From Desulfobulbaceae bacterium (GTDB lineage Bacteria > Desulfobacterota > Desulfobulbia > Desulfobulbales > Desulfurivibrionaceae): a stretch of 10,726 nt of DNA. The notes under the pieces are model-generated. The model was not told the DNA's origin. It was given only the letters and a program-made list of their open reading frames with translations, and made no database searches. Where the stretch lies: the NCBI GenBank assembly GCA_003517965.1, contig DOZO01000057.1, forward strand, positions 8,729 to 19,454, given 5' to 3'. Positions 1 through 6,234 of this stretch are shown here, one piece after another; positions within the stretch are counted from its first letter, which is position 1, and each line of letters begins with the position of its first letter. Both the position numbers and the translations under genes were made by a program.

Positions 1-626
1 CGGATTTCCCGCAGCATCTCCACCGGTGAGATCCGGTGGTAGATGATCCCCATTAGAAAGACCACATCAAAACAGGACGGGAAGAGGGGAATATCCTCAA
101 CCCCCATCAGCTCGATGAACAGCTCGTCTGCTCCGGCTAAGTGGCGCAGTGTCTTAAAACAGTAATAATGTTGGAGAAAAGGCTCCAGGCCGATAACGCA
201 GCGCGGCTTATGCGGCAGCATTCGAAACATGTAGTAGCCGTTGTTGCAGCCGATATCGGCCACGACCTTGCCATTGAGGTCGGGCAGGGCAGGGAGCAAC
301 CGATCCCACTTGCGCCAGCTCTGCCATTCCGCATCAATTTCTGTCCCGAATACCTCAAAAGGTCCCTTGCGCCAGGGCATGAAGTCCCGCATGGCCTCAT
401 GTACCAGGCCCCGGTCTGTTGCCTCCAGCTCATCAGGCCTGCCGATGGTTACCACATTCTGGCTGAAATCGGTAAACTGCGCCTTTAGATGATGCAAAGA
501 TTCATAGGGCTCGCGGAAGCGTAGAAAGCCTTTCTTGGGCTGCTCTAATCGGGTAGCCGTATCTGTCCGTCGGGCGCGGATGGCATCCTTGTTGGCATTT
601 TTCAGCAGGTCAAGATAATCGGACAT
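1..626 (-). CDS. cmoB: tRNA U34 carboxymethyltransferase CmoB, 3' end outside window
   Basis: CmoB transfers the carboxymethyl group of carboxy-S-adenosylmethionine (made by CmoA) to 5-hydroxyuridine-34, giving 5-oxyacetyl-uridine at the tRNA wobble position; it acts in the cytosol. I translated the minus strand by hand from the ATG at 626-624 (MSDYLDLLKN): 208 codons are visible of about 320 usual for the family, with the C-terminus beyond base 1. Family hallmarks are a WRKGPFEVFGTEIDAEWQSW block at about residues 85-104, a WDRLLP stretch near 107-112, the SAM-site segment VVADIGCNNGYY near 121-132, and MGIIYHR near 192-198 as in E. coli CmoB. The gene starts 20 bp after the yhbY stop on the same strand, so the two are probably co-transcribed. 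The ribosome-binding site before this ATG is weak, which fits translational coupling. No cmoA is visible. Identity is confident; only the missing end is unknown. Confidence 0.95.
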   Translation of the reverse strand, partial: MSDYLDLLKNANKDAIRARRTDTATRLEQPKKGFLRFREPYESLHHLKAQFTDFSQNVVTIGRPDELEATDRGLVHEAMRDFMPWRKGPFEVFGTEIDAEWQSWRKWDRLLPALPDLNGKVVADIGCNNGYYMFRMLPHKPRCVIGLEPFLQHYYCFKTLRHLAGADELFIELMGVEDIPLFPSCFDVVFLMGIIYHRISPVEMLREI

Positions 627-646
627 GGCCAGGGTGGAAGCGAAAA

Positions 647-970
647 CTATTTAGTGGATGGCAGCTTGATTTTCTGGTCATCTTTCAGCTCCTGGTTTTC
701 GCGATAGAGCAGAAAGGTTTTGCCGATGATCTGAGCGATCCGACTCTTGGTCTGGTTTGACAGCAGCTCGGCGGCTCCTTCTCTGCTATGGGGACAGCCG
801 TCCTGGATTTTCACCTTGACCAGTTCATGTGCTACCAGCACTGCCTCCAGGGCTTCGCGGAGATTGTCGGTAAGACCATCTTTGCCGATCATGACCAGAG
901 GGGAAAGGTGGTGCCCGAGGCCGCGCAGATAGCGGGCCTGTTTGCCTGTAATGTACAGAATCTTGCTCAT
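647..970 (-). CDS. yhbY: YhbY family (CRS1-YhbY/CRM domain) RNA-binding protein
   Basis: This is a small single-domain RNA-binding protein of 107 residues, close to the ~97 of E. coli YhbY, which associates with pre-50S ribosomal particles. The CRM domain spans about residues 4-95. Visible hallmarks are LTGKQARYLR-like ITGKQARYLRGLGHHLSP at 7-24, the GKDGLT turn at 29-34 (equivalent to the GxxG RNA-binding loop region), the amphipathic stretch ALEAVLVAHELVKVKI at 40-55, and GKTFLLYRE near 83-91. A charged lysine-rich tail (about 95-107) follows. I chose ATG 970-968 because the family N-terminus begins just there and an AAGG lies about 10 nt upstream; the open frame runs further upstream into traB but that extension looks like out-of-frame noise. 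Downstream, cmoB follows after 20 bp, suggesting an RNA-metabolism operon. A strong hairpin lies in the presumed leader at 1007-1027. Confidence 0.9.
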   Translation of the reverse strand: MSKILYITGKQARYLRGLGHHLSPLVMIGKDGLTDNLREALEAVLVAHELVKVKIQDGCPHSREGAAELLSNQTKSRIAQIIGKTFLLYRENQELKDDQKIKLPSTK

Positions 971-1006
971 GTTTTTGTGCCTTAGATCGTTGTAGTTAAA
1001 GCTGAG

Positions 1007-1027
1007 TTGAGCAGCTTGTCTGCTCAA
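1007..1027 (-). promoter_or_regulatory. Perfect 8-bp hairpin in the yhbY leader
   Basis: The arms TTGAGCAG (1007-1014) and CTGCTCAA (1020-1027) are exact inverted complements around a 5-nt loop. The hairpin lies 37-57 nt upstream of the yhbY start codon, between traB and yhbY. No T-run follows on either strand, so it does not look like a classical intrinsic terminator. It could be a leader element of the yhbY mRNA, a processing or 3'-end stabilising hairpin for traB, or a dyad operator. The structure is visible directly; the role is inference. Confidence 0.5.
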
Positions 1028-1067
1028 ACGAAACTTATACCCTGTGGGTGAAAGATAGTATTGTCGT

Positions 1068-1079
1068 TCTGATATCAGA
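1068..1079. other. 12-bp perfect palindrome TCTGATATCAGA
   Basis: The sequence equals its own reverse complement, and CGT at 1065-1067 pairs with ACG at 1081-1083 across one unpaired base, giving a longer imperfect dyad. It lies in the traB-yhbY spacer about 100 bp upstream of yhbY. A symmetric protein-binding site is possible, but palindromes of this size also arise by chance. No recognised operator is assigned. Confidence 0.3.
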
Positions 1080-1089
1080 GACGGCATAA

Positions 1090-1140
1090 GGAGCTGTAAC
1101 GAAATGCTCAATAGCAGAGAGGTTATTTCGTAACAGCTCC
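1090..1140. repeat. 51-bp imperfect inverted repeat (hairpin) abutting the traB stop codon
   Basis: The arms are ggagctgtaacgaaat (1090-1105) and atttcgtaacagctcc (1125-1140), 16 bp with one mismatch, around a 19-nt loop. Matching continues outward for about three more bases with one further mismatch. The right arm ends on the last base of the traB stop codon (TAG, 1142-1140). There is no U-tract after the stem in the traB direction, so an intrinsic terminator is unlikely. A REP-like or MITE-like palindromic unit, or an mRNA 3'-end stabiliser, fits better. A partly similar stretch occurs at 10570-10592. Confidence 0.55.
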
Positions 1141-2336
1141 TAAAAGAGGTTTGCAATAATTTTGGAGCCGCCGATCCACATGCCGGCCACGGCTCCAATG
1201 CTTGGCAGGGTAAAGGCCAGAAAAAGCCGCAACAGGCGGTTGCGCCACCAACCGCTAAAGGTGGCCATATCCCGAAGAACGGTTTCAAACTCAATAACCA
1301 GCGGTGGTTGGGACATAACCTGAACAAAGGCCGTGACATGTCCCACGCCGAGTATGGGTAAAAGGGTGGTGATGGGCGCCCCCACAAAGGCGCTGAAGAT
1401 GGTGAAGGGATGGGCCAGCGCCAGGATGGCTCCAAGGGCTGCGGGAAGGCCGGTGGCCAGAATCCAGAAGAGCAGATTGTCGCCCGCCACCTCCGCGCCC
1501 TTGGTAAAGGCGATCCCGAGCATGGCTGCCACGATCAGGGCGGGGATGGCCCAGCCAATCACCTCCCAGACCTTGGAAACGGGGGGGATAATGTTGATCT
1601 CTTCCATCTGGTCGCTGCGATCCTCGCCAAGCGCCTCTTTGATCCCGGCTATGTGTCCGGCTCCCACCACGGCCACCAGCCTCTTGCCTGCGGCGGCCTT
1701 GATTTTTTCCGCCAGATAGGTGTCCCGTTCGTCAATGAGCACCCTTTTCAGCTCTGGCATGGCCTGGCCCAGTTCAGCCAGCAGTTCGGAAAGCACATCG
1801 CTTTCTTTCAGTTCCCGCAGCTTGTCCTCGGTGATCTCGGTCTCTTCGAACATGCTGGTTATGATGCTGGCCAGCAGATAATTCTTGCGCCAGAACGAGG
1901 TGGATTGCCAGGCCCGGCGTAGGGTGACTCGCACATCCCGGTCGCAGAGTGCCACGGGGATCCCGTATTTTTCCGCCTCCTGCACGGCCTCCAGCAGTTC
2001 GGTGCCCGGCTTGACCCCCATCTGATCGCCAAGCCGTTTTTGGTAAGAGGCCAGAACCATGTTGATCAGCAGGGTGGAGAGCTGTTTCTTGCGGATGATT
2101 TCCCGCAGGTCAAGAAGTTCCCAGGTCTTGCGCTTGGCCAGGGCCTCGTAGCGTTTCTCGTCCAGCTCGACGCAGACGCAGTCCGGCCTTTCACCGGCAA
2201 TAACCTGGCGGACCAGATCCACGGATTCTCTGGAGATATGGGCGGTGCCGATCAGGAAGATTTCCCGGTCGCCTAATTTGAGGCAATGGACGTCCGGGGG
2301 GTAATGGGGGGCGGAAACCGCCGTAGATTCAGTCAT
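1140..2336 (-). CDS. TraB/PrgY family membrane protein
   Basis: A 398-residue protein of the TraB/PrgY family, named after the Enterococcus plasmid proteins that shut down pheromone signalling and related to the TIKI/GumN fold, which is suspected or shown to be metal-dependent peptidase. The soluble N-terminal domain (about 15-250) carries both family GxxH motifs, GTAH at 30-33 and GAGH at 225-228, as well as CVELDEKRYEAL at 55-66, CDRDVRVTLRRA at 131-142 and DERDTYLAEKI at 202-212. The C-terminal part is hydrophobic, with likely membrane segments near 258-278, 288-309, 312-340 and 370-391, as in prokaryotic full-length members (usually about 390-400 residues). The start at 2336 follows fadL by 14 bp on the same strand, so the two are probably one transcript. 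The native substrate in Gram-negative bacteria is not known; pheromone degradation should not be assumed. The family assignment is strong, the activity inferred. Confidence 0.88.
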   Translation of the reverse strand: MTESTAVSAPHYPPDVHCLKLGDREIFLIGTAHISRESVDLVRQVIAGERPDCVCVELDEKRYEALAKRKTWELLDLREIIRKKQLSTLLINMVLASYQKRLGDQMGVKPGTELLEAVQEAEKYGIPVALCDRDVRVTLRRAWQSTSFWRKNYLLASIITSMFEETEITEDKLRELKESDVLSELLAELGQAMPELKRVLIDERDTYLAEKIKAAAGKRLVAVVGAGHIAGIKEALGEDRSDQMEEINIIPPVSKVWEVIGWAIPALIVAAMLGIAFTKGAEVAGDNLLFWILATGLPAALGAILALAHPFTIFSAFVGAPITTLLPILGVGHVTAFVQVMSQPPLVIEFETVLRDMATFSGWWRNRLLRLFLAFTLPSIGAVAGMWIGGSKIIANLF

Positions 2337-2350
2337 TGATTTTGATCACT

Positions 2351-3583
2351 TTAGAAGCGGTATTGCAGGCCAATATTGAGCAGTTGGGCTGCGGCATTGG
2401 TGAAGGTGCCGTTGATGCCTCCGGCATTGGTTACGGTTCGGCTTTCTTTGTCAGAGTAGAGATAGGCTGTACCTACCTTAAGCCTGTCGTTGATCTGGTA
2501 ACGCGCTCCGAGGGAGTAGACTTTTGCCTTGGAGTCAGGCAGTTCAAAGCCTAAGGTTTGATCCGGAATCGGGGTTTGATCGATGGCAAAACCGGCCATT
2601 ATGGTCCAGTCGCGGTTCAGCTTGTGAGTCAGACCAAGATGGAAGGCTTCGCTGTTGCTCCAGTTCTTTGCCCCTGGGGCATCGAAAAGATTATACAGCG
2701 TGGCGTTAATGCTAAGCAGTGAAACATCGTAATTGAAATCCAGTTTGTCGTAAGCGCTCCAGTAAGTTTTGTCGTAGGCGAATTCCACCGTGGTTTTGTC
2801 AAAGGTGTAGGCTGCGGCCAGTGATAGTACAGCCGGAGCAGGCACCATAACCTCTGCGTCACGGTTGCTGTAAACAGTGGCGCCGCCGATACCAAGCGTA
2901 GCCTTGCCATCAAGCTCCAGATTGATCTTGGAACGGTAGGTTGCCGCCAGAGAAAGGTTGCTGATCGGTTTATAGGCAACAGCAAGGTTGTAGCCGTAAT
3001 CCAGGCCAGTGCCTTCGAGATCCCGCGTCGCTAAACCAAGATAACCAAGGGTATCAGTACTCTTAACCTTGCCCTTGCTGTAAATCGCCCGAAGCCCTGC
3101 GGCAAGAGAAAACCTGCTGTTCACCTGGCATGAGAGACTGGGGTTGATCTCGTAGGTTTGCAGGGTAAATTCTTCCGCGGTCATCCGGGGGTAAGCAGAC
3201 TCCCGCCGCTGAGAAAGGCCGAAGGGGTAGACGACGGAAAGACCAAAACGAAAGTTGTTGTAGTTTGGCGAGACAAGATGAAATTCCGGCAGGATAAAGT
3301 TTTCTGTTCTGGAGCCATCATTTCTGGTGGAGTCACTTAGGTCAGCATAATCAATGCTTGCCAAATTAAGCCAGGTGACGCTGAGGTCGGAATGCCAGCC
3401 GTTCTCCAACCAGCTCATGTTGGCCGGATTGTAATAGCCTGCATCGGCGTCTGGAGTATTGGCCACATAGGCGTTACTTAACGCTACGGCATTGGTGGAT
3501 TGCTCTGGGATGCGATAGCCCGAAGCAAAGGCTGGGCCAGCGACCAGTATCCCTGCCAGGGTAATTGCGGCAATTTTTCTCAT
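2351..3583 (-). CDS. OmpP1/FadL/TodX family outer-membrane transporter
   Basis: A 410-residue outer-membrane beta-barrel protein of the FadL family, which moves long-chain fatty acids or other hydrophobic compounds across the outer membrane. It opens with a Sec signal peptide (KK-type basic start, hydrophobic core 4-18, cleavage probably after AFA at 18-20). The mature N-terminus SGYRIPEQSTNAVALSNAYV (21-40), then DAGYYNPANMSWL (47-59) with the NPA motif at 52-54, is the family signature of the hatch and first strands. Alternating aromatic and polar beta strands fill the rest, and the protein ends in LQYRF with a terminal phenylalanine, as needed for BAM-dependent insertion. ATG 3583-3581 has a good ribosome-binding site (AAGGAA about 5 nt upstream). 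It is the first gene of the probable fadL-traB unit and diverges from the histidine kinase gene. The substrate (fatty acid, alkane or aromatic) cannot be told from sequence. Confidence 0.92.
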   Translation of the reverse strand: MRKIAAITLAGILVAGPAFASGYRIPEQSTNAVALSNAYVANTPDADAGYYNPANMSWLENGWHSDLSVTWLNLASIDYADLSDSTRNDGSRTENFILPEFHLVSPNYNNFRFGLSVVYPFGLSQRRESAYPRMTAEEFTLQTYEINPSLSCQVNSRFSLAAGLRAIYSKGKVKSTDTLGYLGLATRDLEGTGLDYGYNLAVAYKPISNLSLAATYRSKINLELDGKATLGIGGATVYSNRDAEVMVPAPAVLSLAAAYTFDKTTVEFAYDKTYWSAYDKLDFNYDVSLLSINATLYNLFDAPGAKNWSNSEAFHLGLTHKLNRDWTIMAGFAIDQTPIPDQTLGFELPDSKAKVYSLGARYQINDRLKVGTAYLYSDKESRTVTNAGGINGTFTNAAAQLLNIGLQYRF

Positions 3584-3644
3584 CTAATTTCCTTTTTTGC
3601 AGGTTTTGTCTTGCAATGTGGCAAACGCCGCCTGATTGTTGTCC

Positions 3645-3676
3645 GTTATATCATCCAGAATGGCGGTTCTTGTCAA
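3645..3676 (-). promoter_or_regulatory. Candidate sigma-70 promoter of fadL
   Basis: On the minus strand a perfect -35 box TTGACA (3676-3671) is followed by TATAAC (3650-3645), five of six consensus bases, but at a 20-bp spacing, longer than the preferred 17. A poorer -10, TGATAT (3653-3648), sits at exactly 17 bp. Either would start the transcript roughly 50-60 nt upstream of the fadL ATG. The -35 box forms part of the GTCAA/TTGAC half-site cluster at 3669-3692, so a bound repressor could block it. Boxes seen directly; promoter activity inferred. Confidence 0.4.
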
Positions 3677-3692
3677 GAGTTGACTTGTCAAC
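3669..3692. promoter_or_regulatory. Operator-like cluster of GTCAA/TTGAC half-sites
   Basis: Three alternating half-sites occur in 24 bp: GTCAA (3672-3676), TTGAC (3680-3684) and GTCAA (3687-3691). The right pair forms the dyad GTTGAC-tt-GTCAAC (3679-3692), and the left pair GTCAA-gag-TTGAC (3672-3684) is also a dyad. CTTGTCAA occurs twice, 15 bp apart (3669-3676 and 3684-3691). The cluster overlaps the fadL -35 box and lies in the divergent spacer, where one regulator could control both fadL and the kinase. The binding protein is unknown and no regulator gene is adjacent. Confidence 0.45.
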
Positions 3693-3782
3693 CAGAAGCT
3701 TTCTCGAGTTACCCTTGGCCAGCAGGATGATAATTGCCCTTGTGTTTTTGTGAGCCAAGAGAGAAAATAGAATTCATACGGG

Positions 3783-3805
3783 TGCAATATTTGTGACCTA
3801 TTGCA
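3783..3805 (+). promoter_or_regulatory. Inverted repeat in front of the histidine kinase start
   Basis: TGCAATA (3783-3789) and TATTGCA (3799-3805) are perfect 7-bp inverted complements around 9 nt. The right arm ends 3 nt before the ribosome-binding site GGAGG (3809-3813), which precedes the ATG at 3818. A -10-like TAGAAT lies at 3768-3773 without a good -35. The repeat could be an operator just downstream of the start site or an mRNA hairpin affecting ribosome access. Structure seen; role inferred. Confidence 0.4.
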
Positions 3806-3817
3806 GATGGAGGCGTA

Positions 3818-4897
3818 ATGGCTGAAGAAATTACGGCAGAGACAGAGAGACAGTTTGTCATTCTTAGAAACGCGGTTGAAAATACCAATGAGGCTTTTAT
3901 TACTATTGATAAAAACTCCACGGTAATTTTTTTCAACAAGGCGGCGGAGAGAATATTTGGCTATGCCCGGACTGAGGTCGTCGGTCGTGACCTGGGGAAA
4001 ATTCTGACTGCCATGTGCCGAACCAGGCATGAGCAGGCAGTTGCCAAGTATGTCCTGACAGGTGAGGCAACCTTGATAGGGCATGAAACGGAACTGGTGG
4101 TGGCTCGTAAAAACGGGGATACCTTTCCCGCCTCCATCTCCTTTTCCATGGCCGAGGTTGAGGGGCAGCTCTATTTTACCGGGCTGGTCAGGGATCTTTC
4201 CGAGACCAGAATGCTGGAGAATCGCCTTGCCCAGAATGAGCGTTTGGCCGCACTTGGGCAGACTGTGGCCGAGATCAGCCATGAGATAAAAAACCCGCTC
4301 GTGATGATTGGTGGATTTGCCCGTCAGCTTTTAAAAAAAGCAACGGTGGAAAAAGACAGAGCCAAGCTGACTATTATCGTCGATGAGGTGCTGCGCCTGG
4401 AACATCTGCTCGCGGGCCTCAAAGAGCTGTACAAGACCCAGCAGCTAAATCTGGCTGGCATTTCCTTAAATGATCTTCTGACAGAGGTTGTGGATCAGGC
4501 CCAGTCTTATTTGGGCGCCAATGGAATTGAGATACGGCTGGCCTCTTCGACTGATGTTGAGGTTGAGGTGGATCGGGAGAAGATAAAGCAGGTGTTGCTG
4601 AATCTGGTGAAGAACGCGATTGAGGCCACTTCGGCGGGTGGGAAGGTTGTGGTCAGCACCAAAATGCAGGAAAAACGGGTGGAGGTCGAGATAACGGATA
4701 CCGGGGAGGGGATTCCGGAGGAGTTTAAAGAAAGAATCTTTTTACCTTTTTTTACCACGAAAGCACAGGGTACCGGCTTGGGTCTCTGCATCTCCAAAAG
4801 AATTATCGAGGATCACCCAGGCTGTTCATTTAACCTGGATAGCGAGGAAGGCAAGGGCACTGTCGCTACCATCGGGATCCGTCGCGGTAAGGGATAA
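3818..4897 (+). CDS. Cytosolic PAS-domain sensor histidine kinase (orphan)
   Basis: A 359-residue two-component sensor kinase that would autophosphorylate on histidine and pass the phosphate to a response regulator not present in this window. Order of domains: a PAS domain at about 12-130 (NEAFITIDKNSTVIFFNKAAERIFGY region at 24-49, ending in FTGLVRDLSETR), a HisKA dimerisation domain at about 140-205 with the H-box AEISHEIKNPL and phosphoacceptor H155, and a HATPase_c domain at about 250-356 with N-box NLVKNAIEA (N266), G1 DTGEGIP (294-300), F-box FLPFFTTK (308-315) and G2 GTGLGL (318-323). E156-x-x-N159 next to H155 is the ExxN-type motif linked to phosphatase activity. All catalytic motifs are intact. 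There is no transmembrane segment or signal peptide, so it senses a cytosolic signal. ATG 3818 has GGAGG 4 nt upstream. Only 4 bp separate its stop from the converging cyclase gene. Confidence 0.93.
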   Translation: MAEEITAETERQFVILRNAVENTNEAFITIDKNSTVIFFNKAAERIFGYARTEVVGRDLGKILTAMCRTRHEQAVAKYVLTGEATLIGHETELVVARKNGDTFPASISFSMAEVEGQLYFTGLVRDLSETRMLENRLAQNERLAALGQTVAEISHEIKNPLVMIGGFARQLLKKATVEKDRAKLTIIVDEVLRLEHLLAGLKELYKTQQLNLAGISLNDLLTEVVDQAQSYLGANGIEIRLASSTDVEVEVDREKIKQVLLNLVKNAIEATSAGGKVVVSTKMQEKRVEVEITDTGEGIPEEFKERIFLPFFTTKAQGTGLGLCISKRIIEDHPGCSFNLDSEEGKGTVATIGIRRGKG

Positions 4898-4901
4898 GGT
4901 G

Positions 4902-5843
4902 TCAGGTTGCGACAACAACGCGGTTGCGGCCGGCTTTTTTGGCTCCGAACATGGCGTTGTCGGCCTGATGGATAAAAGCGGCAAGCGCAGGCTGGGTGGT
5001 GGTTTCGGGGGAGTAGCAAGTTACGCCTAAGGAGGCGGTGACCAGTATCTGATGCTCATGAGTGATGCTGGTCTGGCTCTCGATGGCCTGCCGCAGACGT
5101 TCCGCTATGGCTTTGGCCTGTTCCAGGTCGGTTTCCGGTAAAAGCATGATAAATTCTTCCCCGCCGTAACGGGCGAGGATGTCTGTCTGGCGGCATTGTT
5201 CTTGGGCTGTGGCACTGATTGTTTTCAACACGGTATCGCCAGCCTCATGGCCATAGGTATCATTAACCTGCTTGAAGTGGTCCAAGTCAAAAAAGATACA
5301 GGAAAGAGAGCGGCGGTAGCGGGTGGCGCGATCGACTTCTTCTCTGAGACGGGTAAGCAGAAAACGACGGTTGTTCAGTTGGGTCAACTCGTCGGTGGTT
5401 GCCATTTTCTTGATGTGCTCTTCCGCGATGTCCAGTCTTTTTTGCAGTGTGATAACCAGACGGTAGACGATTCCCAGAAAAGAAGCCAGGGTCAGCGTAA
5501 ACAGCAGGCCAAGCAGCAGTTTGTTCAGAAACAGCGCCTGTCTTGCTTGCTCAATATTAAACCGAACGCTGATGCCGCCGCGAACCTCGCCGAGCCGATA
5601 TCCCTGGTCGGCATGGCAGGCAAGGCAGGGCTGTTCGACGAAGAGCGGCGCCATGTATCGGTAATAGGTGACGCCATCTTTCTCTTCAGTGCTGATTGAT
5701 TCATTTCCCCCCTTGGCAAAGCTCATTAGCGCTTGTCGCTCAAAAGGGTCCGCGATATTGTTGGGATTAAGCGGCTTAAGGCTGGTGATATGGAACTGGA
5801 AAGCCCCTTCACGGTCAGCGATTTCCGAGATCTCTCTGGTCAT
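4902..5843 (-). CDS. C-terminal fragment: partial haem-sensor domain plus GGDEF diguanylate cyclase
   Basis: The longest intact frame of the broken gene, 313 residues from the first ATG after the internal TAA. It keeps most of the sensor domain (FHITSLKPLNPNN at 17-29, CLACH at 73-77), one membrane helix (about 109-131) and a full GGDEF domain (about 147-310) with FFDLDHFKQVNDTYGH at 184-199, RQTD at 218-221 and GGEEF at 227-231, all expected for cyclic-di-GMP synthesis from two GTP. Without the first anchor it has no export signal, so haem attachment to CxxCH, which needs the periplasm, would fail unless the one helix inserts with the N-terminus outside. ATG 5843 has no clear ribosome-binding site and corresponds to an internal methionine in a conserved MTREIS segment, so it is probably not a natural start. 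Residual cyclase activity is possible but unproven. Confidence 0.55.
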   Translation of the reverse strand: MTREISEIADREGAFQFHITSLKPLNPNNIADPFERQALMSFAKGGNESISTEEKDGVTYYRYMAPLFVEQPCLACHADQGYRLGEVRGGISVRFNIEQARQALFLNKLLLGLLFTLTLASFLGIVYRLVITLQKRLDIAEEHIKKMATTDELTQLNNRRFLLTRLREEVDRATRYRRSLSCIFFDLDHFKQVNDTYGHEAGDTVLKTISATAQEQCRQTDILARYGGEEFIMLLPETDLEQAKAIAERLRQAIESQTSITHEHQILVTASLGVTCYSPETTTQPALAAFIHQADNAMFGAKKAGRNRVVVAT

Positions 5844-5915
5844 CAGGGAGGGGTTTTTCTTGGTATAGGTCTTGCCGTTGCTGGCAGTGATGTCCGGGTT
5901 TTTAAGGTAGGGGTT

Positions 5916-6155
5916 TTATTCCATACCTGGAGTTTTTTCGACAAAAACGCCGCCGTGCAGGGCATTCCACCTTCGGGTAATGATAATGCTGTTGAAAATC
6001 GCCTGTGCCCGGCTTTTGAGTTCCTGTTCGATGCTTTTCTGGTTGTTGAGGTAAAGACCGGAAAATAGAGCGGAAACGAACAACAGGATGACCAGGGTGA
6101 CATTGACGATAAATCGTTGCCAATAGGACTTGTAATTTGATTTGGATATTGTCAT
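5916..6155 (-). CDS. N-terminal fragment of the broken haem-sensor cyclase
   Basis: A 79-residue reading frame that ends at the internal TAA. It holds a short basic start, one membrane anchor (about 15-36) and the first part of the periplasmic DUF3365 domain (SIEQELKSRAQAIF, then RRWNALHGGVFV). It has no haem motif or catalytic domain. If translated alone it would be a membrane-anchored stub with no expected activity. It is listed because automated annotation may report it as a small hypothetical gene; it is the 5' part of the gene at 4902-6155. Confidence 0.5.
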   Translation of the reverse strand: MTISKSNYKSYWQRFIVNVTLVILLFVSALFSGLYLNNQKSIEQELKSRAQAIFNSIIITRRWNALHGGVFVEKTPGME

Positions 6156-6234
6156 GTGTTTTCTATAATACAGAAATGTTGTTTTTTGTAGTGAAAAAAA
6201 ATCAACACGCAGAACCTTTTGCTTTGGAGGTCGA

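Larger units (their letters stand above)
4902..6155 (-). pseudogene. Haem-sensor (DUF3365/Tll0287-like) diguanylate cyclase split by an in-frame TAA
   Basis: Read through one stop codon, this is a complete 417-position sensor-cyclase: membrane segment near 15-36, periplasmic DUF3365/Tll0287-like domain with RRWNALHGGVFV at 61-72 and NPYLKNPDI just after the stop, c-type haem motif CLACH (C177, C180, H181), second membrane segment near 213-235, then a GGDEF domain. The GGDEF half has the active-site motif GGEEF (331-335) and an intact product-inhibition site RQTD (322-325), five residues upstream. The TAA lies at 5918-5916 (codon 80). Both sides are in the same frame and the family sequence continues directly (ending GME, then NPYL), so this is a substitution, not a frameshift. 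TAA is neither the selenocysteine nor the pyrrolysine codon. Everything downstream is undamaged, suggesting a recent mutation or a sequencing error. No clear ribosome-binding site precedes ATG 6155; a -10-like TATTAT (6170-6165) ends only 9 nt before it. Confidence 0.8.

Noticed and set aside
647..1435. Longer version of the yhbY frame, starting inside traB
   Set aside because: The added ~155 residues lie in another frame of traB and in the non-coding spacer, are rich in tryptophan, proline and serine without family similarity, and the YhbY family N-terminus starts at 970.
3584..4282. 232-residue minus-strand frame opposite the histidine kinase
   Set aside because: It is antisense to a kinase with all motifs intact, shows no recognisable domain, and crosses the promoter region of fadL.
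5843..5918. Frameshift as the cause of the split cyclase gene
   Set aside because: Codon-by-codon reading shows both fragments in the same frame with uninterrupted family sequence; only one stop codon separates them.
5916..5918. Recoded stop (selenocysteine or pyrrolysine)
   Set aside because: The codon is TAA, which is not used for either residue, and no recoding structure is evident.
6156..6234. Intrinsic terminator between the SNF2 and cyclase genes
   Set aside because: A T8 run exists on the minus strand near 6190-6200, but I could not find a stable stem directly before it.
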